Assembly (NCBI GenBank): GCA_963850255.1
Contig: CAWKLL010000008.1
Span: 1-64,000, forward strand
Origin: J054 sp963850255
Lineage (GTDB): Bacteria > Pseudomonadota > Gammaproteobacteria > Steroidobacterales > GCA-2729495
Direction of reading: 5' to 3'
DNA length: 64,000 bases
Shown here: in pieces, positions 17,380-26,450 of the stretch
How positions within the stretch are numbered: position 1 is the stretch's first letter
How the letters are laid out: each line of letters starts with the position of its first letter
The notes under the pieces: model-generated
Databases searched by the model: none
What the model was told of the DNA's origin: nothing
Seen by the model: the letters and a program-made list of their open reading frames with translations, nothing else
Program-made: the position numbers and the translations under genes

Positions 17380-18240
17380 ATGACCACTCGTAGTCAATTC
17401 ATCGTTTCTATTTTCGCGGCGTTACTGTTTGCCGGATCGGCGCAGGCCTTCGTTGGTTCAATTGCCATCGGTCTCGGCCAAGCGAACGAGGTCGGTAAGG
17501 TCAAGGTGGCGTTTTCGGCTGACGCCGAGATTGAAACCGAGGAAGGCAAGTTCTCATCCAAGATGAACTACCAGGATGAGAAGCTCCGTGACGTGATCAA
17601 TATGGGCGGCCAGACGATGACCACGATTACGCGTTACGACCTGGAAAAGACCTGGACGATCATGGGCCAAGGCATGTACATGGAGAATGACATCGGTGAG
17701 TCAGAGCAATCGCCGGACTACAAGTTGGTCGAACGTTCAGTCGTCGGCAAGGAAAACGTTAACGGCCAGGAAACGACCAAGTACAAGACCCTTTACGAAA
17801 GCAGCCGCGGCAAATTTGGCGGCTTCACGTGGTACAACAATGACAACATCGCCGTTAAGGGCTTTATGATTTCCGAGGAGAACGGCGAAAAAACGCGCAT
17901 CCTGTTTAATCTGACCAATATCAACGTCGGGCCGCAGGCAGGAGAGTTGTTCGAACTGCCGGCGGGCGCCAGCAAGTTCACGATGCCCAGTTTCGGCGGC
18001 ATGAAAGGCATGCAGAATCCGCAGAGCATGGGTGGCGGAGCAGCCAGCGACTCGATGCCCGACAGTGCGAGTGTTCCGGACGCAGCCGGTCAGCAGCCTG
18101 GCGCTCAGCAGGACCCCAGCATCGCGGCCGAAGCCAGTGAAGCGGCAAAGGAGGGCGCGCGCGAAGCCACCGTGGAAGAATCCAAGCAGACGGCCAAGGA
18201 CGCCGTCAAAAAGGGGTTTCGTTCGCTGTTCGGCAGATAG
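17380..18240 (+). CDS. Secreted DUF4412-like protein
   Basis: 286 residues from ATG 17380 with a signal peptide ending near SAQAF. The body has the pattern of DUF4412-type periplasmic proteins: an early VAFSADAEIET strand, the repeated RYDLEKTWTIM and YMENDIGE, then a GKENVNGQETTKYKT strand and LFELPAGASKF near residue 205. The last ~70 residues are low complexity (Gly/Met, then Ala/Glu/Lys helical). The function of the family is not established. Confidence 0.6.
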   Translation: MTTRSQFIVSIFAALLFAGSAQAFVGSIAIGLGQANEVGKVKVAFSADAEIETEEGKFSSKMNYQDEKLRDVINMGGQTMTTITRYDLEKTWTIMGQGMYMENDIGESEQSPDYKLVERSVVGKENVNGQETTKYKTLYESSRGKFGGFTWYNNDNIAVKGFMISEENGEKTRILFNLTNINVGPQAGELFELPAGASKFTMPSFGGMKGMQNPQSMGGGAASDSMPDSASVPDAAGQQPGAQQDPSIAAEASEAAKEGAREATVEESKQTAKDAVKKGFRSLFGR

Positions 18241-18365
18241 TGACGGCTAATTTGGCCCCGGGCCGCCGCCTTTAACAGTTGTAACGTCCGACATGATCGG
18301 TTCGATCAATTCCATCGGCAGCGAAAACACAATGGTGTTGGTGATGTAGGGGCACCTAGACCAAT

Positions 18366-18411
18366 TGGAGCGGGCGAAGGGAATCGAACCCTCGTCTCTA
18401 GCTTCCCAAGC
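18366..18411 (-). repeat. tRNA-Gly 3' fragment with inverted anticodon arm
   Basis: On the minus strand the sequence reads as the last third of tRNA-Gly (GACGAGGGTTCGATTCCC, TTCGCCCGCTCCA) up to CCA at 18366-18368. Going 5', the anticodon loop appears in the opposite sense: on the plus strand the tRNA-like sequence GCTTCCCAAGCTGATGATG continues. The junction sits inside the near-palindromic anticodon stem, as if two oppositely oriented tRNA-Gly copies (7387 plus, 16065 minus) had recombined there. Confidence 0.6.
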
Positions 18412-18514
18412 TGATGATGTCTGCACCACTGTGCAAAACGATGCATAGCGTGAATCACCTAGATCTCACGCACGGTATTTTCCCTTGTAACGACCGAAAG
18501 ACGACTGAGGTATA

Positions 18515-19725
18515 TCAGCAGCGCCGCCGCAAAAACACAGACGCTATCGTCATAGCGCCCGCCGCCAAGAGACAATAAAAGCCGAAAAACATCATTTGCG
18601 CCGGCAGGCCCATGCCTCGATCAATCAAAGTACCTGTCAGGCCGGGTCCGGCGGCCGTTGCCAGAACCGCCGCCGAGACGGTAACTGAGCGGACAGCTCC
18701 GAGATTGAGGAGGCCGTATATTTCCGGCCATAGCGAGCCGAAGAGCGTGGTTGCTATGCCGTAGCTGATTCCCAGCAGCACCATCGTGATGAACAGGGTT
18801 ATTGCCGGTCCGCTGTAGGCCAATACGAAACAGGCAGCCGAAAGCGGTAGCAGAAAGTAAGGCAGAATCGAGATTGCGCCTAGCCGATCGATCGCGGCAC
18901 CCGTAATCAAAGCGCAGCCGACGGTGGTCAGCGCCATAACCAGCAATGACATGGCGAAAAACTGCGGTGGCCAACTGTGCAACGCCGTCAAATAGTTCTG
19001 GTGATAGAAGATCGTTGTGCCAATGAACGCGGGCGCCAGAACGCCCGTCGAGTAGTACCCAGAATATGGGATCGCTCAGAACCTCCCCGCGCGTCCAGCT
19101 ACGCACTTCAGGCGACGTCTTTGTCTCCGTGGACAGCTGCCCGTGAGGTACGCGCGGCTCGCGGTAGCACCAATACGCGAAGGGAAGACCGACGACCAGC
19201 AATGCGACGGCTGCTGCAAGCCAACCGACACGGTATCCATAGGCAATCGTAAGCGCTGCAAACGCTAATGGGATCGTGGCCTCGCCTCCCTGGTGGCCGA
19301 GCACGACAAGCGATACGGCCCGACCCCGCTCGGCAACAAACCAACGCCCGGTCGAGGTCAGCGCTATGTGCGTCATCATGCCCTGACCGAACAGCCGCAG
19401 CAGAAAAACGGCGACGATGAGTATTGGCAAGGAGGATGCATAGCCGGCAAGTAACGCCGCCCCGGCCAGAACAGGTACCACCAGAGCGATCATGCGATGG
19501 GCCTGCACAACGTCTACCAGCCTGCCAACAAACGGAAGACAAAGTGCGCTCGCCAGGGTAGCGAACATATAGATTCGCCCAAATTCGCCATGCGAGCAGC
19601 CCAAACGCGGCCTGCCATTCTGAAACAGACGCGGATATGAAATACGTTTGTCCGAAACTGGAAAAGTAGGTGAGCATGAATCCGCCGGCGATCCAACGGA
19701 AGTTGCGCCTTATGAATTCAAGCAT
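18515..19725 (-). pseudogene. MFS transporter, frameshifted
   Basis: About 403 codons with twelve-helix MFS character. It starts at ATG 19725 (MLEFIRRNFRWIAGGFMLTY). The frame changes near 19595 and continues with LCLPFVGRLVDVVQAHRM, where the G-x-L-x-D-x2 loop motif of MFS lies, and MTHIALTSTGRWFV. A second shift near 19055 gives GVLAPAFIGTTIFYHQNYL and the C-terminal helices (LLVMALTTVGCALITGAAID, VLLGISYGIATTLFG). It is last in a minus-strand operon with a PhyH dioxygenase, methyltransferase and betaine-type ABC transporter, so export or uptake of that cluster's product is plausible. Confidence 0.7.
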
Positions 19726-19897
19726 GGAGTCTCTGTCTGATTATTTAAAAGGCGGCAAAAACGGAAGACCAGACCATCGATATGGCCATCAGCGAAAGTA
19801 AAAAACCGATAGCGGAGGGCACCGCAGCCGAGGAAGTGTACAAGCCAATCGCGCTTGATCCACGTGGTAACAGATCGATCCCTTAGCCAGTCTGCTT

Positions 19898-20905
19898 TCA
19901 AACACTGCGATTTTTTAGCGTTCGCGCGCGAAACAGACTGGATTGTAGCGGCTTTCGTATCGGCTCGCCGGCATCGACGCCGGGCATAAACTTGCGCCAA
20001 TCGCCCGAGATCAATCGTCGGAGCGGGAACCACGCGGGCCCCGTCTTCGAAATAGGTCGTTGCCAGGACCATGCGAGATTCCGTCGTGTTGTTTGGTCCC
20101 GCCGTGTGAAATGACAGGCTATGGTGAAAGCTGATCTCGCCCAACGCGAACGGCCCGTCATCCAAAACCACGCCTTGCTCCGCGAAAATATTGCTGACGG
20201 TGCGGTCGTAACTCGTGTCGAATCTGCTGAACGGAACGGATTCGACCAGCCGGTAGGTCTCCATTCCGACCGCGAACGCGAGGGGACCCATGTTTCGGGG
20301 TGATGGCCTGGAGCGGAATCCACGCGGTACAGACATTCCTGCTCGCGATGGGAAAATGATCTTCGTCGTAGTGCCAGGGCGTGCGTCCACAACCGGGCTC
20401 CTTGGCCAGCGCATTGTCGTGGTAGAGCCTCACGCGTGAGACTCCCAGCAGTGCAGCGGCGATCTCAGCGATGCGCGGACTGAGGACGAACTGCCGGAAG
20501 ATTTCGTTCTTTAGCCACATCATCTCGCCACTGCGAAAATCCAGCTGGGGATTTTCGCCAAGATCGGCCCGCAGACTCGCTTCCATCTCCAGCCGCAACA
20601 GCGCGAGCGCGCCGGGCGAGAGCACCCGCTTCAGCTTCACATAGCCATCGCGGTTGAAACGCATAATCGCAAGCGGGATCGAGTTCGTAGGAAGCCTTGA
20701 GTTCGGCCTCCAGATCAGCCTGCTTGGGCAATGGCCCGACATCGGCAGGAACCGGGGTCTGTTCAACCGCAGGACCGGGTGCGACGGCAATCTCATTGTC
20801 CGCACTGGCCATATACTGATTCCACCACTGCTGGTTGTCGGAATCCCACTCCCCCGATATCTCGTCGTCGCGGACATGGGTCTTCACGGGAAGATCGTCC
20901 TTCAT
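19898..20905 (-). pseudogene. Phytanoyl-CoA dioxygenase family protein, frameshifted
   Basis: ATG 20905 abuts the TGA of the methyltransferase. The first ~60 residues are an extra acidic N-terminal region. The second frame carries the dioxygenase core: MRFNRDGYVKLKRVLSPG, MWLKNEIFRQFVLSP and the iron-binding H-x-D in TPWHYDEDHFP. A third frame continues with the substrate/cofactor end (FALGEISFHHSLSFHTAGPN, where the distal histidine lies, and ESRMVLATTYFEDG), then a fourth ends at about 19898 (KFMPGVDAGEP). Shifts near 20735, 20330 and 20000. The order within the operon suggests it oxidises a methylated or quaternary-amine substrate; that is inference. Confidence 0.65.
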
Positions 20906-21814
20906 TCAATCGATTCCTGATGCCTTGGCATCGCGCAATGTGAGACCGGCTTCCGTGTGCGAAAAAAGTGTCATGCCGACGCGCTGTGGGAAGCGATACT
21001 CACCCGAAACCGGGTCATGACATGACGACAAATAGCCCGCCAGTGGTTCACGTCGCAACATTTCGTCGAGGCCGAAAGTGTCGTCGAAGGCGCAGCGCTG
21101 CAGATAAGACTCGAGCAGCTCCGGCCGGTCCGCGGGCACCACCGTCGTGTAATCAAGCACGCGGGTTCGTACACGCATGCCAAGGTTTCTCAGCGCTGCT
21201 TCTACCTGCGCGCCATCGCTGTACGGCGTGCCCTGTCCGTCGAACAGACTTGCGCGATATCGATCATAAAAGCCGACGTAATGACCGTCGCGCAATCCCT
21301 GCGCGAGGAAGCCGAAACCGTCAGGCGAAAGCGCGCTGCACATGCGGGACAGCGCCTGCTCTAGTTCTTCGGCGGGCACGCAGTAGAGTGCGTGCGTAGC
21401 CCATGCGATGTCGTACTGACCGGGTTCTACGTCCCAATCCTGGAGCGTGCAGCAGAACTCGGCTCCCGCATGGAACGGAGATGCCAGCGCTTGCTTGGCC
21501 TCACGCAGGGAAAACTCGCTCGGGTCCAGCAAATCGTAGTCGAGCTCAAAGTCGGTGTTTCGCGCGAGCTTGGCGACATCAGCATAGGACAGTAGCGCTT
21601 GCGGAAACTTTCCGCTGCCGCAAGCGATATCGATCAGGCGGCCCCGGCCTTTTCGGTCAGCGAGCGATTGGAATGCGTCGGCCCATTCATAGGCCTCGGC
21701 CAGATATCGGTAGTCAACGCGGGCCAGCTCGTAAAAGCTCTCCATCTCATTGCGTCCCGCGTCACTCCAGTGCTCGCAGCTACGCTCAAAGGTATCGGCG
21801 CGTACCGTCATCAT
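20906..21814 (-). CDS. Class I SAM-dependent methyltransferase
   Basis: 302 residues from ATG 21814, preceded by GGGAG; the frame extends further up but without a better start. Motif I is LIDIACGSGKFPQALL (about residue 60), with an acidic D in LDYDLLDPSEFSL and the post-motif YDIAWATHALYCVP. The C-terminal region resembles small-molecule N-methyltransferases rather than rRNA enzymes. It sits between the ABC transporter (17 bases upstream) and the PhyH dioxygenase (directly abutting), so it probably acts on the transported compound. Confidence 0.8.
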   Translation of the reverse strand: MMTVRADTFERSCEHWSDAGRNEMESFYELARVDYRYLAEAYEWADAFQSLADRKGRGRLIDIACGSGKFPQALLSYADVAKLARNTDFELDYDLLDPSEFSLREAKQALASPFHAGAEFCCTLQDWDVEPGQYDIAWATHALYCVPAEELEQALSRMCSALSPDGFGFLAQGLRDGHYVGFYDRYRASLFDGQGTPYSDGAQVEAALRNLGMRVRTRVLDYTTVVPADRPELLESYLQRCAFDDTFGLDEMLRREPLAGYLSSCHDPVSGEYRFPQRVGMTLFSHTEAGLTLRDAKASGID

Positions 21815-21831
21815 TACTCCCTGTTTGCTGG

Positions 21832-23334
21832 TCAGGCCTGCGTGGATGTACGCAGACCGCGCGGAACAATTGCCCGCTCGGCCCATTCGAACAGCAACTG
21901 CACCACGATGGCAAGGCCCGCCGCCGGCACGGCCCCTTCCAGAATGAGACCAACGTCGTCGAGGCGAATGCCGGTCAGAATCGGTTGGCCATAGCCACCG
22001 GCGCCGATCAGAGCACCGAGCGTGGCCGCACCTATATTAATTACGGCTGCCGTTTTGATTCCGGCGAGTATCGATCGTGCTGCCAGCGGCGCCTCTACTA
22101 AACGTAAGCGAGCGCCGGCGGGCAGGCCCAGCGCGTCGGCGGATTCAATCAGTTGCGTGGGAATGCCGGTCAAGCCCGTGTAGGTATTTCGCACGATTGG
22201 CAGCAGGCTGTAGATAAATAGCGCGATGACCGCCGGAACGGCGCCGATCCCGAACAGCGGAATCATAAAGACAAGTAGCGCCAACGCCGGGATTGTTTGG
22301 GCGATGCCCACCACGCCGAGGATGATCTGACCGAGACGAGGCCATCGCGCGGCTGCTATACCAAGCGGCACTGCGATCAGGATCGCAGCGACCAGTGAAA
22401 CCGCTACCAGTGCGATGTGTTGCCGGGTATTACGCAAAAAGCGCTCGATGCGAGTGCTGGACCTGGCATCGACGTCGATGCCGAGATTTTCGCGTAAAAA
22501 ATCAGCTGCAACCAGAACCTCTTGTTTTCCGCTCAGCTTGACGCGTGAATTCATCGCGATCATCTGGCCTTCATCGATTAAGCCCTGCAAGCGGAGTACG
22601 GCAGCGAGCGCTGCCGGCTGTTGTTGCGCGAGCTCGGCCCGGTACAGAAGTACCGCCTCGTAAGGCGGGAAGTAGCCCCGATCGTCTTCGAGTGTGCGCA
22701 GATCGTAGTAGGCGATTTCGGCATCGGTGGTGTAAAGATCGGTCACATCGACGTCGCCAGCCGCCAATCCTCGGTAGGCCAAATCGTGCTCAACGCCGAG
22801 AACATCCTGCTGCGGCAAGTCGTAGTGCCGACGCAGGCCGGGCCAACCGTCGCCGCGCTCCATAAACTCCGTGCCGAAACGGAAGACAAGTTGCGGATGC
22901 GCGCGCAGGTCTGATACACGTCGGATGTCGAGACGCTCGGCAGTAGCCTTGCGCATGCCCAGGGCAAAGTTGTCGCGAAAACCGAGCGAATTGCTCATCA
23001 CGAGGCCCGACTCAGCGAGCAGGTCTCGTAGCTCCGCGTTTGAAGCGGGTTTGTTCTGCGCGAAAATCTCGTGCGTGAGCGTTCCCGTGTACTCCGCGTA
23101 GATATCGATCTCGCCCGATACCAGCGCGTTGAAGACCAGGCGCGTGCCACCGAGGGCCTGACGATGTTCGACACTGGCCCCGGCAGATGCGGCCATGGCG
23201 CGAATCAGTTCGCCGAGAACCACGCCCTCCGTAAAGTTCTTTGAACCGACCACGATGGCGGGCTCCTCAGCGGCGAGACAATTCGTCGCCAGCAAGAGCC
23301 CGCACAAACAATTGATCGCAAAGCGGCGGCTCAA
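21832..23334 (-). CDS. Glycine betaine/choline-type ABC transporter: substrate-binding domain fused to permease
   Basis: 500 residues. A signal peptide (ending near CLAAEE) is followed by an OpuAC/QAT-type solute-binding domain (residues ~25-290: IVVGSKNFTEGVVLGELI, GEIDIYAEYTGTL, YTTDAEIAYYDL). A permease domain follows (about 300-490) with the inner-membrane signature near SADALGLPAGARLRLVEAPL. The order SBP then permease is seen in some OpuB- and EgtU-like systems. Ligands of this family include betaine, choline, carnitine and ergothioneine; which applies here is not determined. It overlaps the ATPase gene by four bases (ATGA), a typical operon arrangement. Confidence 0.9.
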   Translation of the reverse strand: MSRRFAINCLCGLLLATNCLAAEEPAIVVGSKNFTEGVVLGELIRAMAASAGASVEHRQALGGTRLVFNALVSGEIDIYAEYTGTLTHEIFAQNKPASNAELRDLLAESGLVMSNSLGFRDNFALGMRKATAERLDIRRVSDLRAHPQLVFRFGTEFMERGDGWPGLRRHYDLPQQDVLGVEHDLAYRGLAAGDVDVTDLYTTDAEIAYYDLRTLEDDRGYFPPYEAVLLYRAELAQQQPAALAAVLRLQGLIDEGQMIAMNSRVKLSGKQEVLVAADFLRENLGIDVDARSSTRIERFLRNTRQHIALVAVSLVAAILIAVPLGIAAARWPRLGQIILGVVGIAQTIPALALLVFMIPLFGIGAVPAVIALFIYSLLPIVRNTYTGLTGIPTQLIESADALGLPAGARLRLVEAPLAARSILAGIKTAAVINIGAATLGALIGAGGYGQPILTGIRLDDVGLILEGAVPAAGLAIVVQLLFEWAERAIVPRGLRTSTQA

Positions 23335-24080
23335 GCGGATATCTCCATGGTTTCGAGCGGAGAGCGCTGTGCCTGAACGAATCGCCGCACAAAATCATCC
23401 GCAGGTTCACGCAACAATTGCTCCATTGTGCCGTGCTGCACAATTCGACCATCGCGCATTAGAACGACGGTATCCGCGAAGAAAGCGGCCTCGCCCAAAT
23501 CGTGCGTCACCATCAGCACTGTCTTGCCGAGATTGGCAAAGACTTCGCGAAGATCGACCTGAAGGTCCAGACGGATCATGGGATCGAGCGCGCCAAGCGG
23601 TTCATCGAGCAGCAGCACTTCAGGCTCCAGCATCAGGGAGCGCATCAAACTAACGCGTTGCTGCTGACCTCCGGAAAGTTGGATCGGGAAGCGATCCAGG
23701 GCATCGACGGGGAAGTGCGTGAGTTCGGCGAGTTCGGTAATGCGTGTCGCGATACGCGCATCCGGCCAGCGCAGATATCGCGCCATCAGCGCTATATTGT
23801 CGCGCGCACTCAGGTGCGGGAACAGACCCCCATCCTGGATTACATAACCCATGCGCTGACGCAACGCGGGCAGGCTGTCCCGATCGACCCGCTGCCCCGC
23901 GAAATGGATGCTGCCCTCGTCAGGCGTCTGCAGGCCAATGATTAGGCGTAGGATAGTGGACTTCCCGCATCCGGACGGACCGATCAGGACGGTAGTCATC
24001 CCGGATGCGATGGACAAGTCAAAACGCTCGAGCGCGCGGACATCTGCGTAGTTCTTGGAAACCTGGTTAAGCTCAAGCAT
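23331..24080 (-). CDS. ABC transporter ATP-binding protein, betaine/choline type
   Basis: 249 residues from ATG 24080 (MLELNQVSKNYADVRALERF). Walker A is GPSGCGKSTIL, the signature is LSGGQQQRVSLMRSL, Walker B is EVLLLDEPLGALDP and the switch histidine is in MVTHDLGEAAFFAD. This is the ATPase of the QAT transporter encoded by the overlapping downstream gene. It is the first gene of a minus-strand operon continuing through the fused permease, methyltransferase, dioxygenase and MFS protein. Only 43 bases separate it from the divergent methyltransferase at 24124, so they share a promoter region. Confidence 0.92.
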   Translation of the reverse strand: MLELNQVSKNYADVRALERFDLSIASGMTTVLIGPSGCGKSTILRLIIGLQTPDEGSIHFAGQRVDRDSLPALRQRMGYVIQDGGLFPHLSARDNIALMARYLRWPDARIATRITELAELTHFPVDALDRFPIQLSGGQQQRVSLMRSLMLEPEVLLLDEPLGALDPMIRLDLQVDLREVFANLGKTVLMVTHDLGEAAFFADTVVLMRDGRIVQHGTMEQLLREPADDFVRRFVQAQRSPLETMEISA

Positions 24081-24123
24081 GCGCTGACCAGTCACAAAAT
24101 AATGGGACAAATATAGAATCAAT

Positions 24124-25062
24124 ATGAATATCAAAGATATTCGCCAGGAGCTTGCGCTCCTCAATCATGTAGCCCCATTGGAGGGGCAGCGCTATGCAAA
24201 TTGCCTGCATACGTATGAGGCCGCCAGCAATCAGCGCGAGCTTATTCTCGGATGGTTTACGGACCATGTGATTCCGCAACTCTCCACGGATAGTGCTTCG
24301 TTTCTGAGTGTCGGATGTGGCGCGGGTGATCTTGACGAAAAGATTTTGGCCGCCGGAAAAGAGCATGCTTCGATCGTTTCCTACGTAGGTCTTGAGCCGG
24401 ATTCCCGACAGTGTGAACGATTCATGTCTCGTATGGTATTCGAGAACGACCAAAATATCCGGGTAGAGGCACACAACACCTGCTTCGAACAGTTCACAGA
24501 ACAGCGCCGCTTCGATCTGGTTCTCATGGTGCACTCGCTCTACTATATGGAAGATCCCAGACTGGCACTCGAAAATGCACTGAATCTGGTCAACGAGTTT
24601 GGTCGGCTCGTGATCCTGATCGCTTCGAACGATACCCTGAACGAACTTTCCTCCTCGTTCTGGGAGATGGAGAACGGCGGTTCAACATGGTTCAGTGAGG
24701 ACCTCAGCAGGCATCTCGAAAAATCCGGTGTTACTTTCGAACGCAAACGCATCGAGGCAAAGCTCGATATCACGTCGTGTTGCGAGCCCAACTCCGAGCA
24801 GGGAACTCGCATTGCGGACTTCGTCGCGCAGGTACCCACCGGAGAACTACCGCTGCGCCTGCGACGAATGATCTTCAACTATCTTGAGACAACGTCGCAC
24901 CGTGATGGCGAGAGACGCTGGCTCCCGCACAATGTCGACGCATTTATAATCGAGCCAGGCCAGGCAGATCTGACAAGTGGGCTTGTGGCTAGAGGATTCA
25001 AGGATGAAGGCATTGCCAAGTTAATGGGCGAAGATTGCAGAGACAATTCGTCTGCCACCTGA
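24124..25062 (+). CDS. SAM methyltransferase resembling histamine N-methyltransferase
   Basis: 312 residues from ATG 24124. Motif I is SFLSVGCGAGDLDEKIL, the acidic residue of motif II is the E in YVGLEPDSRQCERF, and the active-site region reads FDLVLMVHSLYYMEDP. The order and the later ISxCCEPNSEQG-like stretch recall the animal HNMT family, which methylates histamine. It is divergently transcribed from the ABC transporter operon. Together with the other methyltransferase it points to methylation of an amine or imidazole compound; the substrate is unproven. Confidence 0.75.
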   Translation: MNIKDIRQELALLNHVAPLEGQRYANCLHTYEAASNQRELILGWFTDHVIPQLSTDSASFLSVGCGAGDLDEKILAAGKEHASIVSYVGLEPDSRQCERFMSRMVFENDQNIRVEAHNTCFEQFTEQRRFDLVLMVHSLYYMEDPRLALENALNLVNEFGRLVILIASNDTLNELSSSFWEMENGGSTWFSEDLSRHLEKSGVTFERKRIEAKLDITSCCEPNSEQGTRIADFVAQVPTGELPLRLRRMIFNYLETTSHRDGERRWLPHNVDAFIIEPGQADLTSGLVARGFKDEGIAKLMGEDCRDNSSAT

Positions 25063-25128
25063 CAGTAAAAAATAGTCGGCTGCCAACCGATAAACGAAAA
25101 GAACTCAGCCTGAAGGGCTGGCGCTGAT

Positions 25129-25146
25129 CGCCGTGAAGGCGGCTTT
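25129..25146. terminator. Possible terminator hairpin between convergent genes
   Basis: GCCG-TGAAGG-CGGC followed by TTTAAT lies between the convergent stops at 25062 and 25176. The stem is short and the T-run broken, so the call is weak. Confidence 0.3.
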
Positions 25147-25175
25147 AATCGCCGACCTTAGACCCGGACTATCCG

Positions 25176-25358
25176 TCAAGCCGTGTCGGTTGCTTCGCCG
25201 GCGCGGTTATCAACGGCAGCGTCCTTATTGCGAAGATTCCGTTTGCGCATTTCAGGCTCTTCGTTCAGTCGCTTGAACTCGAGAGAAGTCAGGTAGATGC
25301 CTACAATCATCAGGCCGAACACGCAGATCGCGAAATAGAAAATGAGGTTGGTGCTCAT
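25176..25358 (-). CDS. Small single-pass membrane protein (60 aa), third gene of a tiny operon
   Basis: ATG 25358 overlaps the preceding stop (ATGA). One N-terminal hydrophobic helix (IFYFAICVFGLMIVGIYL) is followed by a charged, Arg/Lys/Glu-rich cytoplasmic tail ending in AGEATDTA. Not recognised. Overlap with the next frame and a shared pattern of tiny hydrophobic proteins support that it is real. Confidence 0.55.
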   Translation of the reverse strand: MSTNLIFYFAICVFGLMIVGIYLTSLEFKRLNEEPEMRKRNLRNKDAAVDNRAGEATDTA

Positions 25359-25534
25359 GACTCTCTTGCTCCCAGCGCGGACAGCTTGAAATAAATACCG
25401 AAAGCGAGGATGGACGGTACCCAAAGGGCGGTAAACAAACCCTCTTCGCGTTGCCCGGTGAACCACAAAAAGCCGGACAGAGCGAACGAAATAGCCACTG
25501 CCAAAAGAATGAAAATATCGGATGTCTTGATCAT
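25355..25534 (-). CDS. Small two-helix membrane protein (59 aa)
   Basis: Starts at ATG 25534 and ends at TGA 25355-25357. It has two predicted helices (DIFILLAVAISFALSGFLWF and ALWVPSILAFGIYFKLSAL) joined by a short polar loop with a GQREEG motif. No family recognised. The four-base overlap with the third gene and 12-base distance from the first suggest one transcript and a small membrane complex. Confidence 0.55.
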   Translation of the reverse strand: MIKTSDIFILLAVAISFALSGFLWFTGQREEGLFTALWVPSILAFGIYFKLSALGARES

Positions 25535-25546
25535 GGATGTTCTCCT

Positions 25547-25735
25547 TTAGTGCTCCCAGCAACCGATCGCGATCATTAAACAACCGCCTACGGCAACGCT
25601 TGCAATCGTGCGAAATGAGGACTGGCCGGAGATACTGAGTGTATCGGCGGGTATCAGACCCAGTAACTGGCTAGTAAAAAGCAGCGCGGCGACGAAAAGA
25701 AATAACGCCCCGGCTCCGGTGAAAGTCTTTCTCAC
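25547..25735 (-). CDS. Small two-helix membrane protein (62 aa), first gene of a tiny operon
   Basis: GTG start at 25735 with AAGGAG about 8 bases upstream, a strong ribosome site. Helices near GALFLFVAALLFTSQLLGLI and SVAVGGCLMIAIGCW. No family recognised. It is divergent from the TspO-like gene at 25804, with 68 bases between, so the two may share regulation. Confidence 0.55.
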   Translation of the reverse strand: MRKTFTGAGALFLFVAALLFTSQLLGLIPADTLSISGQSSFRTIASVAVGGCLMIAIGCWEH

Positions 25736-25803
25736 GGGTGACTCCTTGCTGCACCGGAAGTTATATAGTCTAGGATTCGTGGCCGCACGGGGTTTAGATT
25801 CGA

Positions 25804-26450
25804 TGCGTCGCTATACCAATGCCCTTTGGGTGGTGGCCGTGATCCTCGTCAACGGCCTTGCCAACGCACTGCCGATCAACGGCCAGCAAACGGGGGAGAT
25901 TTCAGACCGCTTTGAGACTTTCTTCACGCCGGCCGGTTATGTGTTTTAAATTTGGGGGCTGATCTATCTCGGCTTGTTGGGCTATAACGTCTATCAGCTG
26001 TTGCCTTCAGAACGCAAAAATAAATTGCTCGATCGCATCAGCCTGCCGTTTCAGCTCAGCTGCATCGCGAACATCGCGTGGATACTGTTCTGGCACTATG
26101 AGTTCTTCGGCACGACGCTGCTCATCATGCTTGCGCTTCTGGCTTCGCTAATCTGGCTCACGCGCATATTGTTTGCCGCCGGTCCGGCGGGCGATGCGCA
26201 AGAGCGCTGGCTACTGCGCGTGCCGTTCAGTATTTATGTTGGCTGTATCACGGTGGCTACATTGGCGAACCTCACGGCCGTGCTCGAGGACAAGGGGCTG
26301 CGTCCATTTGACCTCGGGGCGCGTGACTGGGCGGTGGGGATGGTCATACTCGGCGGGCTGATTGCTTGCGAGGTGGACCGCGTGCGGCGCGACCTCGCCT
26401 ACCTGGCGGCAATTTTTTGGGCGGTGACGGTTATCGGCGTCGATCAGCGA
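25804..26450 (+). pseudogene. TspO/MBR-like tryptophan-rich membrane protein, internal stop
   Basis: ATG 25804. The region FTPAGYVF, stop, IWGLIYLGLLGYNVYQ matches the conserved F-x-P-x-x-Y-V-F-S-I-W-x-x-I-Y block of tryptophan-rich sensory proteins, but TAA at 25947-25949 replaces what is normally serine. The following helices (LLIMLALLASLIWLTRILF, PFSIYVGCITVATLANLTAV, WAVGMVILGGLIACEV) are intact to about 26445, after which the frame loses hydrophobic sense. Related proteins bind tetrapyrroles or act as sensors. It is either a nonsense allele or a sequence error. Confidence 0.55.

Noticed and set aside
25947..25949. Recoding of the TAA in the TspO-like gene
   Set aside because: TAA is not a known selenocysteine or pyrrolysine codon and no special structure is seen; a nonsense change or sequence error is simpler.
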